From assembly GCA_031213475.1 (NCBI GenBank), contig JARUPZ010000017.1, positions 9,499,587-9,563,586 on the forward strand: a stretch of DNA of 64,000 nucleotides, given 5' to 3'. The notes beneath the pieces were generated by a model. That model searched no databases. It was given only the letters and a program-made list of their open reading frames with translations, and had not been told where the DNA came from. The translations under genes and the position numbers were made by a program. Within the stretch, counting starts at the first letter, position 1; every line of letters begins with the position of its first letter. Source of the DNA: Nereocystis luetkeana (lineage: Eukaryota > Sar > Phaeophyceae > Laminariales > Laminariaceae). Positions 10,762 through 22,894 of this stretch are shown here, piece by piece.

Positions 10762-12291
10762 CTTACCACAGGACGCCGTGCAAGGATTTACAAGTGTCGC
10801 GAGCGTACAGTCGCATGAGGCGTAGCTTGTGAGGAAAATGTACTATTTCCGGACGATCAATCAATGGGAGCACTCTTCGAGAGGACGGTCTTCGCTGCAT
10901 CGGGATCGTAGCGGGCAAGCACGCCAGGTACTTCGAGTCATTTCTGCTAGGTCTGGAGGACAGCATTGACCATCTGAACTAATTACCACTCAACCTCGGA
11001 GATTTGCTCAGCCCTCACATGTAAGCCCGCGACCAGTCTGCGGAAACATACTAGTTCCTCAATAAGGCCGCCCAGCGAAGCACGGACGTCCTCGAATCTC
11101 ACGATCCTGAGCCGAGGATCCCTGGGACCCCCTTGGCCAGACCCGAAGTAGCCGCTTACAACACCGGGGGCTCCAGGATGAAGGGCATATTGGGCACATA
11201 TATATGGCGAAGACACTGATCGCCACTAGAGCTTAACGGTGCCCGTCCGCAACCAACCCAAACGGAGGCGTAGGGAGCCGGGTCACTCACCGCGAGCCTG
11301 GACAGTTTCGTAGCGTCTGCGGTGGAAACGATCGTACGGAAGTGGACCCACGATGTACGATACCGGCAGTGACGAAGGCGCGGGCGGCGAGTTCAACGTA
11401 GACGAAAAGGAGTGCGCCGATTTTCCCAACAAGCCAGCTTCCAAACCCGGTAAACACGGGGCTCTCCTTCGGGAGAGCAAGGGAAGTGGCACGCCACACC
11501 CACCTAAACATCCTGGTGCAACGACCTCAACTGCACCCATGACCCCCACGACCACGCCAACACCCTCACCAGGTTCAAGGAATGAACCCGAGCCGACGAG
11601 GCCGTTTTCCCCCACCCCTCCTGACCAGTGGCCCAAGTCGAACGGGGACAAATCTGAACTTGAGCGAGCACTGAAGGTGCACCGCATTTTCTTCTACTTC
11701 GCGTACGGAATGGAATGCCCCCACAAGCCCTGACAATATCTGAACGGCAAACCTACCCTGCCCTTCGGTCGCTACGGCGGAGTCTTTCGCAACAACTCAG
11801 CGTTGGTGGCTTTCGAAGAAATGACAGACATGCACGACGCGCACGAGGATCTCGTGCCCAGCTTCGAATGAGAGTGCACCCTGGAGACAATCTCTCCGGG
11901 GAACGCGCCAAACCGTCCGAGCCGACAGCGCTATCGTCCACGGACTGGTTGCCAACATCGCCGCAGTTTTTGCACGTACCACCACCAACTCTGGGGCTAG
12001 CGCCATCGACATCGATCTCGCCAACGACGCTATCTTCACACCCGGCGCCGCCGGGTTCGACATCGTCACCGTCAGTTTTGCTGGTACCGACGCCATCGCT
12101 CACGAACCGGTCGCCCGCATCGCAGCAGCGGTCGCCGATACCGCCATCGCTGCCGGAGATGGCTGCAATTTGGACCAGAACCACACGTGTAGTCGAACAC
12201 AGTCGTTTAGAACCCAAACCGGGTTAGCTGTAGTACGCCAGTACACGTACTCCTCGGAACGGGGGAAGGACAAGGCAGCTACGCTTTCGAA

Positions 12292-12681
12292 ATGCTCCTC
12301 ACCCATGTCGAGCCCGAGTCGATGGCTAAGAGATCATCGTCACCTCCGCGGGAAAGGGGTCCCTGCGCGCTGCTAATCCCCGGGGAAGCAAGATACCCGC
12401 CCATGGGAATTGTGGGATCCTGCACTCTACCTCTCGTGTTCGCACCCATAGATCACGTGTTTGGGGCTACAGTAAGGGTCGTCATCGATCTCCGCTACAC
12501 AATAGCACTGGGGACAGCCTTTTTCAAGGACCACCGGAGCGTTATCAGCTTCGAACAGGGGGGAGGAAACCCCCCAACACCTGTTTCCCGGCATTTGCCA
12601 TTTAGTAGCCATCATCCACACCCGGCGTCACCTGAAAGGGAGATGGCCACAGTATGGAAGTTGAGCGCCACGGAGTACTGA
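12292..12681 (+). pseudogene. Retropepsin-like protease, C-terminal part
   Basis: The frame opening at 12292 carries a segment typical of the second half of a retroviral-type aspartic protease. A flap-like GIVGSC is followed by HVFGATVRVV and then RYTIALGTAFFKDHRSVISF, matching the (I/V)-L-G-x-x-F-L...H...I-x-F pattern of retropepsins. The catalytic Asp-Thr/Ser-Gly triad expected about 50-60 residues upstream is not visible in this frame, so the N-terminal half is lost or frameshifted. The frame ends at 12681. Confidence 0.6.
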
Positions 12682-13420
12682 TCCAGGAAAATTGAGACGA
12701 TCTCGGAAGTGGAACGCTTGGCGTTGACGCTGGAAACCCTGAACTGATAAAGCGAAGGGGACATGGACACGGTTGGAAGCGTTCTCGGTCGGGGGGCTTT
12801 AACCAACACGGGCAAATGTCGGCGACTCACGACAGAGACCAGCGTCATGAAAAACGCACAAATCAAAGCCGCCAGAAAAAGTGACCCTCTGGTCCCATCA
12901 CGCCGTGAAACCCTCCGGCAACGATACCATCAACCAGCCTGGACCGCCGGGTCGCCTTGGGATGCTCCCCGATGGAAACTACTGGCAAAATGTTGGCCAA
13001 CAACTCAAGCTCAGAGGAAAACGAAGCGATGGAGAAGGCCGCGGTACCAACGCTCAGGATGCCGGAGACCTCACGGACGTTGCAACACCCCCCGCCTCCG
13101 TCAGCCAAACCTAAATAAGAGGCCGTCTGGGAGGATTAAACAACGTTGGACTGGATCATGCGGCTAGTCCAAGAGGCTAGTCTTCTAGGGGGGACGAGCA
13201 GGTTAGTGCACGCACGCGTCAGGGCTCCCAATCACAGGCACGATTTCTCGTGGTGGTTGAGCCACGGGGAAGTTTGGACCTCTCCAAAGGGGTGAATATC
13301 GGCGTTTCACGAGGGGTCCAGTTTTGGGATCTAGGCCCCTCGAGGTGACCAACATCGACACATCGGATCGTCTCTTATCCAAGGGGACATCCGTAGCAAC
13401 TGCGTACAGCGTAACCAATT

Positions 13421-14132
13421 TTGGCCTGCCGAGCCGCAATCGCGAGAAGGGACAAACAGAAACGACAGGCTATAAACAAGCTCGTGCAGGAAAAGGAAAG
13501 AGCTCCCGTCGTCAACCTCAGTGACGCCAATATCGGCCAAACTAGCCCCACTGAGAAGGGAAGGATACTCGACCTACGGGAGCAATATGTAGATAACTTC
13601 AAGGTCGTGTACGCCTGTGAAGGACCATCCATAATTATGGAACTCAAGGACCCGACGTGCTCGCCATATGTTGCACACCCACGCAGCTTTACTCTAGAGC
13701 ACCAGCAAAGGATCCAGGAAGATGTATCCAAGCTGCCCAGGCATGTCCAAGGCAGAGACGATTCAGCCGCCCCACAGTGCCTATGCCTCGGCCTGCCACA
13801 CGGTACGAACAAAGGATGGTACAGTTCGTGTGGTGCAACATTTCTGAGGGCTCAATGCACTTCTCAAGGAACAGAGCGGAGGGTCCGGTAACCTTCCCAC
13901 CATCATCGACGAGGTGGGTGGATCTAAATGCTTCACGTGTTTGGGCCTGGCCTCCGGGCTTCTGCAAATCACAATCCACAAGTCGGACGGTCACCTAACC
14001 GCGTTCCGCGACGAGAACGGAAAGCTATGGGAGTGCGTTCGGTGTGGACGACATAGGCCACGTGATAGCGTCTCTGGCAACAACACGAGTCATCTCGTCT
14101 GCCGCTTTCGCCGCCGTCGCCCTCACCCCTGA
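13421..14132 (+). pseudogene. Ty3-type reverse transcriptase, frameshifted
   Basis: Two frames carry the N-terminal half of an RT. The first (13421-13891) has a pre-RT segment with IIMELKDPTCSPYVAHPRSF and LEHQQRIQEDVSKL. The second (13914-14132) has GGSKCFTCLGLASGLLQI followed by IHKSDGHLTAF and ENGKLWECVRCG, the fingers/palm region of Ty3-type RT. The first catalytic Asp, normally in LDLASG(F/Y), appears as Gly (CLGLASG). The YxDD box, connection and RNase H domain could not be located downstream. The enzyme is certainly inactive. Confidence 0.85.
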
Positions 14133-14191
14133 GATGAATGAAACATCTCCCAATGCGGCAAACGTGCACAGCATTCGCCGCGGAACCCGGG

Positions 14192-14253
14192 CAACCGGTA
14201 CATAAACAGCGCCCCCTACGGTCAACCGGTACATAAACAGCGCCCCCTACGGT
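14192..14253 (+). repeat. Perfect 31-bp tandem duplication
   Basis: CAACCGGTACATAAACAGCG... (31 bp) occurs twice, back to back, at 14192-14222 and 14223-14253, without a mismatch. The identity implies a recent slip or duplication inside otherwise old, decayed retroelement sequence. Confidence 0.95.
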
Positions 14254-14771
14254 GGTAGTGTAAGGGTGTGGGGGGAAGATTCCGGGCGTCTGAAGGCATT
14301 CTTGACGTGCTCGAAGCCACAAGCCCCGAATGGAGAGCTTTGGAATGTTCAAGGCACAACGGCTTCCTCGAGTAGCTCTTCGACGCACTGCACCAGGAAC
14401 CGCCGGCTGCCGCTCCCGGGTCCAACAACGGCCACCTGAAGTCGAGATTGGGCACGCGTGTCGGAGAATCATCGAGACAGACCTAGACGAGATCCGAGAA
14501 CCAGCCAGAACCGCAGTGATCCTTATTCACACCTTCGTTGAATCCCCAGCCCACCTTCAGATATTGCAATGCACATCACATCTTCCGAAGTCACCAGAGT
14601 GGACCCATCCGACGCATCCCCTCTTGCAGGCGGAATGTGACTGGGAAACTGCCGAAGTTTCAGCGCTCTAGGTTGAAGTCCCATACAACAGGAAACGGAC
14701 CTACGTCGCGTGCGAAAGGGGGACACGAGTACACCCAGGTCGAAGGGGCAACTGCTGACACGGGAAACTAA

Positions 14772-15094
14772 CCTGAAGTGCAGGAGAAGAGGAAGAGGGG
14801 CCTCGGCGAATACCTGACACGCGAGGGGGTGTACTTTCTGCGTCGGGCACAGGGTGAACAAGCCGTATTTCCATTCAACACATCCATTGCCTCCCTGTAA
14901 CGCGGGCATATCCGCGGTGAAAACCCCGACGGCTGGCACCAGCCACACCCTGTGGATGCGGGAACACTGGAGAAAGCACAGGAGCTCAACTTCTCAGATT
15001 CCGCGAAGACAACCGCAGGAGACGAAGACCCGGTGAGCCGGGAAGTAGCTGCGTCGATCCTCCCTGATTCCCCACGCCAACAAAAACTATAAAA
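14772..15094 (+). pseudogene. RT-integrase spacer, coding-like remnant
   Basis: From 14772 one frame stays open with a single TAA near 14898-14900. It reads EYLTREGVYFLRRAQGEQ, then RGHIRGENPDGWHQPHPVD and KAQELNFSDSAKTTAGDEDP, ending near 15090. The segment sits between RT and integrase and is probably polyprotein, but I cannot assign a domain. It supports treating 9.8-16.5 kb as one element. Confidence 0.5.
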
Positions 15095-15843
15095 GCTGTA
15101 CTCGCAAGCCGTTCAGACTCGAAGATGTTCACAAACCAATGTCCACACCACCGAGCAAGCAGCAAACAGGAGGGGTGAATTTGCGCCGCATTTGCACTCC
15201 TCCTTGTAGGCGGTACGGAGGAACGCCCCCACCCCGGATCATTCCCAGCACTCCCAAGAGAGGACGGGGTGGGATGGCCCAACCTAAGGTACAGAAACGT
15301 CCGCCCGCCATCTCACGCCCTCCAGGTACCCTAATCGTCACGATCATTACCGCTACCGATACCGCCACCCACTCTAGCGCCAGCGCCGTCAACATCAAAC
15401 CCACGAGAAAATTCTTCTCCATCATCTGCTGCGGCAATGTGGCCGAGACCATTGCCACCGGCATCGCTGAAGCCTACACCATCACTCGAGACTAGAACCT
15501 CGCGAGCGAAGCCTTCCCCATTATTGCCGATGCTGCGGTGGCACACGCCACCACCATCAACCTTAGGGGCGCCGACGCCACCGCCCACGACCGGGCCCCC
15601 TACATCGCTGCCATCGTTGCCTATACCACCACCGCATTGCCAGTGTCATCGATCTCGTCGGGCCAAACACACCTATGCACCCCGATTGTGCAGGAGGTGT
15701 CACAACTCATTCAGGGCACACCGGAAGTCGTCAGGAGACAGGCAGGGGACGTATCTCTCGCTATCGAAATTTCGGACTTGAAAGACAAGGGGGGAGGCGG
15801 CCCGTACCTGCTAGACGAGAAGGGCCCCTTGTGATGCTCGCCG

Positions 15844-16540
15844 ATGACTTCGCCTTCGCGGCCTTCAACGCCCCGTTCCAGAATACCCGGAGAAGTGGCT
15901 CTAGTCCACACAACGTACGCCCACCCCGGCGCCGGACGGACGACAGAGCTGATCCATCGAAAATTCCACTGGCCCACGTACAAGCGCGACTTCAAGTACT
16001 ACAGTACGTGCTCTCGTGCGGGTGCGGGAGGAGAAAGAAGTCGTCGAATCAACGGGTAGCCATGTTTCCGGTTCACTTCCTTCTACCTTGGGAGGTGATA
16101 CAAATGGGCACCAAGGACATGCCGGGAAAAGCCTCCACGGGCAACGGATACCTTGCGCTCGTGGTGGACAGAGCCAGCCAAAAACAAATCCAACTAAGGA
16201 CCAAGGACGCCGAGTGCGTGGCCAACCACCTGCTGGACTTACTCCTTATGTTCGGCAATACACGCTCTATACGGAGCGGCCCGGGGACGGAGGTCACGGT
16301 CAAAGTCGTACAACATCTCTTCTGTTGGATAAAGGTATACATCGATTCGGGCCGGTCGACCACGCCAGGGTGCAAAGAGCAGTGGAGAGGCTGGGGGGGT
16401 GGATTCATGAAGCCCCTATTCGAGTTTCAAGTACTCTCCCGAGATGCTCAGTGGAGGACGGGAAGTTTTCTTTTGGTGTTATCTTGACGAGTTTTTTCTG
16501 CGCTTCGAGTTTCCTTGAAGCGTTTGTTGCTTCGGTCTGA
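15844..16540 (+). pseudogene. Ty3-type integrase, split over three frames
   Basis: Frame one (15844-16059) has the zinc-binding region: TYAHPGAGRTTELIHRKF and HWPTYKRDFKYYSTC; the second Cys of the usual C-x2-C pair is not visible. Frame two (15675-16487) has the start of the catalytic core from about 16065: LLPWEVIQMGTKDMPGKAS, YLALVVDRASQ and SIRSGPGTEVTVKVVQHLF. Frame three (16016-16540) continues with RAVERLGGWIHEAP, which contains the likely catalytic Glu. Where Ty3 integrases have the two Asp residues this copy seems to have Gly (QMG and RSG), so it is both frameshifted and catalytically dead. The residue assignments come from the pattern, not from an alignment. Confidence 0.85.
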
Positions 16541-16929
16541 AGACATCGGGCGTGGGGAGATATCAAGGCGAGCAGGGGGCGTTTCGCCATTTAATTTGTA
16601 GACCCGGAGTTGTAGTACCTCGGAAGGATAGCATAGGAGGGGATCGATTTAACGTGCGTGGTCTCGGCTGGAGCATGGAGAATGTCGATCACTGGAAATC
16701 ACGGATGAACTTAACTGAGAACTTGTGATTGAGAGCCGGTACATGTCACGCAAACGATTGGTTTTGAAGTCACGGAACACTCGCTCAGAACGCCTGGAAC
16801 GTTTTCCGCACGCTCGTGTATCACCCGCTTGATCTACCCCTGCGATCCCCAGGAGCCCACAATGGTCAGACAGTAGAAGGAAAACACGTGTTGTTATGAT
16901 GCCTCACGATTAAAATCGGACAATACACA

Positions 16930-17330
16930 GCTGTTTCAAATCTTGATGCGCAAGGGTCGCTTCCCGTAACAGTACCGGAAAGCCCCGCTTACTGTCTAAG
17001 AATGCGCACCTTATCCCTTAATAGCGTGCCATCCCTGTCCATGATGAACTGCTTGCTTCTCGCCTTTCGACCGTCCAACCCCACCATGCCCATTAAGTGC
17101 TTAAATACATCCCGTCGGCCGTTGTCAGCAAGGAGTCTCTCCCTTTCAGCAAGGTACACCTCGAAGTAGACATGCAATTCTGTGTCAATCACCCCTCGCA
17201 GATTCGCGCACGCCATCCTCAGCGTCTTCCACGCTGTACTCTATTTCTTACTGCGCGGAAATCGTCGGGCATCCTCCCTCGCATTCCATGCTATTTTGAA
17301 GGCGGTCGGGGTTTCCGCGCTATCGCCCCG
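16930..17330 (-). pseudogene. LINE ORF2 fragment between endonuclease and RT
   Basis: Minus-strand sequence reads FKIAWNAREDARRF, one stop, then MACANLRGVIDTELHVYFE, LAERERLLADNGRRDVFKHL and KQFIMDRDGTLLRDKVRI. This pattern (charged helix, then a short D-G-x-L-L motif with K..R) is typical of the linker just ahead of the RT domain in LINE retrotransposons. The frame stops at TAA 16989-16991, after which recognisable but eroded sequence continues for about 50 bp. No RT motif follows. It is a small internal fragment of a different LINE region from the one at 57.5 kb. Confidence 0.6.
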
Positions 17331-20160
17331 CCCAGGTTTGTGTGTGCGACGTGATGGGGGGGTCACCTCTTTCGCTACTGCATCAATAATAAAAACGACA
17401 AAGGGTTCGGCCATCTCAGAGATAGGATTCGGCTGCGAGGGAATGAAAGAATGCTTGGACAGGATTCACGCAACTACTCGCTGTCTGCCGTGTCGAGAAA
17501 CAATTATGCAAATGAAAACTTACAAGAAGATTACAGTACCAGGTATCAGTATGATATATTGTCACGAGCAAGTCAGACTTCACTTTGTGCGCATGGGAAA
17601 CAATGCAAGCAACAAACTGTGTACCTAGTCCCCTATCCTCCTGCTGTCGTCCCTCTCTACTGCTGCTGCTGCCACTATTGTTGCCAGTGCTGTACCGACG
17701 CCTTTGCGTATGCCTGCCCTACTGTGACACCTCAGTGCCAGGTATCTCTCGACTGGGACCACACACACCCCTCACCCCGTAATTATTCTTCGTTTCTCCT
17801 CATTCCGCCAAACCCCGAGCTGTCGGGGAATTTTTCTATCATGCATCTGAGACAAGGCTAAAATCTTTTTGTTCACATTTTGTTTATAACCCAACCAGAA
17901 CTCCGTACTGATGATGTACCACTCTGTCCCTACATATTAGGGCCGTTTGGATTCAGTAGTCCAATTATGTTAAAAACGACCGGTGCTACTGTAGAGCAAT
18001 GCCACGGAGGCTGTGGCGGCATAGTTTCTGAGCTCCTGACATGGGGAGCTCAATGTCTCACCCAGATTATGGCGTCGAAGAACCTCTATCAACAATTCGA
18101 CCCCTACTGCTATGCTCTAGCCCTAAAACTGAATTTGCTGTAGTGTATGCTCCCTCGAGGAGCTCAACTGGTCAGGAGCATTTGAGCCAAAAACGTGAAC
18201 TCCCTATCGTGGGGTGAGTCGGTAAGGGCACACCCCCGAGTTCACTAACGCGTTTGCGCCACTCGGGCGAGAGGCTTTGTGCCCCACTCGAAATTGGGCG
18301 TTAACATAGTTTAGGGACGGAAATATACACTCTAGTGGTGGTGCAGCTCGCGAAAACGGAAAGGCTAAAAAAATTGGCACTGCATAAAAGAAAGGCAGTC
18401 ACTTGGCCGAGTGACTCTGATCCTCGGAAAATAGTGAATCTCAAAAAATGTCCCATATATGCAGTAGCACCAGTCGACGGTGCTTATAAATTGAGAAAGG
18501 GTGGTATGCTTGAAGAAATAATGCACGGGTTTCTCTTGGGATATTAGGCACTGCTGCCGTGCCTTCAACAGTAACATGCAAGGTGGACTAGGTGAAAAAG
18601 TGAATTATTACAGCACCCCGGCTAGAACACCGGCCAAGTACTTGTAGACACGACACCATGGCAGCCCCGCAAGACATTTGCGCCGCAACATTACTCAGTG
18701 TAGTGATCCCTGTACTTTCCAGGCTGTGGATCTTGTTCGTGGATTGTGTTGCCTGTAAATCGCGGCTCGTAGTGTTTGTGGCGATCGTGTAAGCCCTGCC
18801 CTTGCCGGGCGTGAGGGTGACTGGGGAGGGATAGCTTGTTGGGCTTGAGGGGTGATTGAGGGTGATAGCCTGCTAGGCTCTGATGGCATGTCCTTCGTTT
18901 GATTTGTTGTTCGAACAAGCTTTCCATCTTCGGTAAGGTTTTCTGTGGCGGATGGGATGCAGGGCAACTCAGCTTTGTGGGAGCGGTATGTGCTTCGGCA
19001 TGGGTGCCGATTGGGCTGATCGCCGTGTAGGCTTCACCTTCATCTGACCACCGTAATTTCTAATCGTCGTGGAGTTAAAACACACGGTATCTGTACGAGT
19101 AATCTCCAGGCTGAAATACCTCGGAGAAGAAATACATGTATCTGGTTGGTACACCCTTGTCACGTGGGAGCACAGGCCTGAGCTGGTAGTGGCCAAAGTA
19201 CATGACTCGCGTTCGGAAGTCATAGAAGATGTCTTATGTTCAAAGTTGCCGGTTGTGGGCGAAAGGAATGAATAAGAAGAAGAGGGAAAAGGGGAGTGAA
19301 AGAAGAAAGTGAAGCTGTGCGATTGCACGACCGTCCTCGATTACCTCACATTTACGTTCACGTAGAATATATCCTTCGAGCGGATTGATGTACTGGGCGA
19401 CCTACGACATCGTTCGTTTATGATTTCTAGCATCGTCCCATAGTAGCGTTCCAACCATCGATACTGTGTACCGTTCCCAGCATCGATACGGACGGTTAGA
19501 CTGTACAATTCGAACTGATTGTACCCCATTACCACATTATACCGTCTCATACTTGCTACCAGTACCTGACCAGCACTCGAAGGTGTTACTTCAAAGAGTA
19601 TCCATGATAAACTGACCTCAAAACGCAGACTGCTATGCTCCTGCTTCTTAGATGTCACGGAGTGATTCCTAGGTGAACTGCTGTACTACAATCGCTACTG
19701 AACTTTTATCACGAAAATAGGCTTCGCAGCTGCCTACTTCTCAACACTACCCCTGAATGGACGTGGCGCCTGCAAATAGTTCAAACGTCGCAAACTGTAT
19801 CCATCTTTTTTTTGGGTATCCTACCCTGGGATTATGTTCTAAGTTAAGCTTAGGCAGTGAAATTCGTCGCAATTGGTGTCATTTTTCACTCGTCAACTAG
19901 TATACTCAATCGAATATATGTTATCGCATGTGTACACTACCAACGTACTCTGAAGTCACACAATGTCAGTCGAATAGCATCTATCACCCATCAAAACACA
20001 CCAGATACGTTGTAACGACTGTCGTATAGAAGGCAACCCCAAGGGTTCAGGGTCTACCATGTGTTTACTGAACTCGAAACCAACTACTTCGGAGATAATG
20101 CCACACATAATATATACCCTACGAGTGCGCTCTATGCTCCATTTGTGATACGGGCATAAG
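17331..20160. other. No gene recognised; minus-strand coding-like patches
   Basis: A CTG/TGC-rich patch lies near 17640-17710. Minus-strand frames at 19341-19658 (105 codons) and 18969-19328 (119 codons, serine/threonine-rich) look mildly protein-like but match nothing I know and are easily long enough to arise by chance. Sequence near 19140-19185 (GGTACACCCTTGTCACGTGG...) resembles one arm of the hairpin at 23.4 kb. Confidence 0.4.
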
Positions 20161-20720
20161 AAGCCACTGAAACTGATGCAGAAGCTGAAGAAGCTGATGT
20201 AGTCATTGAAGCTGGTGGGGCTGATGCAGGTGATGAACATGAAGTAGATGATAAAACTAATGACGCCGATGCAGTTGTTGAAGCTGATGAAGCTGGTGTT
20301 TGTACCTGGAGCAGCTGGTAAAGCTGAAGAAGCTGATAAAAGTAATTTAGCTGCCCTCAGTCCTGCTGTAGCCATAGTCGCCTCTGCTGTAAACGTCTGT
20401 AGTGGTGAAGCTGATGTAGTTGCCGCTACCCCCCCTGCTGTCCCTGCTGCAGTAGCCTCTGCTGTGTAGTAGCATCTGCTGTAGAAGCCGCCGCATTAGT
20501 ATATCGATGCTAGCCGTTGCTGTTCCAGTCGTTGATGTTCCAGTCGTTGCTATATCAGTCGTTATGTACCTACCTGTCGCCGCTGCACCAATCGTTGCTT
20601 TACCATTCATTGCTGTAGTAGTATTTGCCATATTTATCTGTCGATGCCTCCCGGAGGCGATAATAATGACGATGATGCTGATAATGCTGTCGTGGCTGCT
20701 CGGCCCGTGTCGTGATTTTT
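20160..20720. repeat. Degenerate trinucleotide tract
   Basis: Imperfect GAAGCTGAT / GCTGATGCAG triplets (20160-20345) pass into GTTGCTGTTCCAGTCGTTGATG-type repeats (20500-20640). On either strand they give Ala/Glu/Asp/Val- or Ser/Ile-rich frames. No frame continues through the whole tract, so I treat it as repeat rather than gene. It adjoins the copia gag relic and could derive from a repeat-rich part of that element. Confidence 0.6.
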
Positions 20721-20825
20721 TCTGATAGCTCCATGTCTCGATTTTCTGATGGCGCCGTACCTTGATTAGCTGTATGTAGCCGCCATTCTCCGTAGCCGAT
20801 GATAATTGGATGTGCGTGTGTTGGG

Positions 20826-21420
20826 TTAGATGCACCGAGCACCACCTGGGTCCTCCTCCGCCTTAGTTACGTGTTGTTGTTTCGAGTGACCCTTCTTTCC
20901 CCTGGTCTTGATGTCATCGGGGTCGTATTTCGGGCAATCCGCCTTGCGACGTCTGATCTTTCTGCACATATGGATATGGGCACCACTGAAGTCGTCCTTT
21001 GTTTGAATGGGGACCTCGTGTCCTGCTATCGATGGTATTCTTGAAGGACGTGGCAGGAATATCGCGTACATATTGCGCACCGAGGGTTTTTTATGTTTTC
21101 CGGTCCGAAGTTGCGGTCGCTGAAGCTGATGTCGAACACGAAGTTGGAGTCAGGCGCGAAGACACTGAGTATATGACCACCGAACCGTTCGGGAGAAATA
21201 CGATTCCCCTGTTGTGAAGGCGGTCTCGCGCGGTCTCCATGGTTCCCAAAACTTCGTCTGGATCCTGACCTGGTGCCATTTGGCTTATAGCTAGTTCCTC
21301 GTAGAGCTCCCGACGAGTGGCGTAACTGACGGCGTCGTATTTCTTCTCAAGCGCAGCCTCCAGACCACCTCCGCGATCATCTTCCGGTGTCTTGTCTTCA
21401 TGACGTAATACAGCTGTATT
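20826..21420 (-). pseudogene. Ty1/copia-type gag with eroded zinc knuckle
   Basis: Read on the minus strand, a frame from about 21400 to 21091 gives EKKYDAVSYATRRELYEEL and APGQDPDEVLGTMETARDRL, the mid-Gag region of copia elements. A second frame (21080-20826) gives RNMYAIFLPRPSRIPSIAG, then the knuckle region and a lysine-rich tail. In the expected C-x2-C-x4-H-x4-C knuckle only residues 39 and 49 of that frame are still Cys; Ile36 and Arg44 replace the first Cys and the His. Protease, integrase and RT are not found downstream. The fragment is therefore a non-functional gag remnant. Confidence 0.65.
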
Positions 21421-21894
21421 GGATACCCTTTCCAGTCATAGTAGTTGCAGGTTGATAGTGATTGTTTGTAAAGGGTAGTTACATACGCCCTCTGATTGTC
21501 TAAAGAATGTTTTGTAAACGGCCCAACCAAAGCAGATAACAAAAGTTCTGAATGGAGGTTAGCATTGTTCCGCTACCAGTTGGCCAAATTGCCGCCTGGC
21601 GTCGGGTTCGGTTTTCCTGCCCCGTGATATACCATACAGTAACTGTTAAACAGCTGGAGCAGACATATTGAGGTGGGCGTTACCCTTGCCCCCAGTTACG
21701 ATAGGCGTGTTTTTCTCTCCCGTCGAACCACGAGAGGCCCTTGCCATAGTTGCAACTCTGTTGGGTACTGCTGTTCTCCATGTTTCTTCTTGTATTGCGC
21801 CGCACCTACTGCTGTACGAGTAGTATATCTTTCAAGATTCTTCAAAATTCAAAAGAACCTATTTGTTACGATCACCTGGTAGGCGTACGAGCGT

Positions 21895-22450
21895 GTGCAA
21901 CTTTGCTGATGGTGTTAGCTGCAGCTGGTGCGAGCTTTCTGACAAACTTGTGGCCTTAGGATATCGCGAATTGGCAGCACGTACTTCCTTGCTCCAGGGC
22001 GTGCTTCAGCCACGACGACACGTGGGCTTGTTTTACGAACGTAAATACCTCTTGAACTAAATACCGCCCCGAGAATGCAGCCTTGCAATCCTCTACCTGA
22101 ATTGGAATAATTTTCCGGTGCGAGCACTCGTGCTTCGAGGTTGTGATAGCTAGGCGCACATATGCAAATGCAGTCTCGCATGCCGTACACGCGCTCGCTC
22201 TAGAGCCGCGTAGTTATACGGTATCACCAGGTATATACTGGTTCCTAAGCTGAGCTTTGACTCTGTTGTTGTTCTCATTTCGTTCGCTGTTGTTGTACGA
22301 GTAGTAACGCCCTGACAGACTCGCCTGTTGATGCAGCAGTCCCCGCGCGCAGTAGCTCTCAGTCGGTTTTGAATCCTCAAAAACGTCACCCCGATGACCC
22401 TGCTGTGCGCACCGCGTTTGGTGGCTGATGACCTACTCGGGTTATGTGCT
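21895..22450. repeat. Diverged dispersed repeat, copy 1
   Basis: It shares an ordered series of landmarks with 22895-23370: a GGC...GAGC...GTGG start, ...CACGCGCTCGC.CTAGA, TTTGACTCTGTTG.TGTT, CTCGCCTGTTGATG versus CTCACCTCTTGATG, and finally CCCGATGACCCTGTTGTGCGC. The reading sense, if it was ever coding, is probably minus (GAHSRVIGVTFLRIQNRL), but no family is recognised. Confidence 0.7.
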
Positions 22451-22894
22451 TGGTGCACCCTTCGCAGGTTACTAACTTAAATACTCGTTTACTGACCGCA
22501 CATCAACATAGATATGGATATCGAGGTCCATGTTGCAACACTGACTACAGTAGCTACAGAGGGGCGTACTGCAGTGAGCACTTATGATGACAGCAGGCGC
22601 TGCTGTTGCGTACTTCTTAACACTTCCCCCCAATGGAGTTCGGGTCTGCCAATGCAAACAACGATTAAGAAACGGCAGAGCCCTTCCTTAGTATGCGTAC
22701 ACGCAGTTTTGCGCGTTTTCTTCACTGCACTCAGTGCGATCGATTCGCAACTTTTGCGATATTCCGATTTTCCTCGAGACTTCTCCGAGTCTGCAGTTAT
22801 GTAGTACTCGACACGACCGAGCCGCACCTTCGCGTGAGTCTTTAGCTCCAATTGCTGCTAGTTTTCTGCCATTCTCGTAGGCAATGGATTCGTT

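Larger units (their letters stand above)
9821..16540 (+). mobile_element. Decayed Ty3/gypsy-type LTR retrotransposon
   Basis: The order on the plus strand is a proline/glutamine-rich gag start (from ~9845), gag core, retropepsin tail (~12400-12570), RT block (~13510-14030), a spacer with scattered coding stretches, the integrase zinc-binding region (~15900) and the integrase core plus C-terminus (~16070-16480). This gag-PR-RT-IN order is that of Ty3/gypsy, since copia places integrase before RT. Every domain is split by frameshifts and stops, so the copy is dead. No long terminal repeats, primer-binding site or polypurine tract could be recognised at either end, so the true boundaries are uncertain by hundreds of bases. 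Confidence 0.85.
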
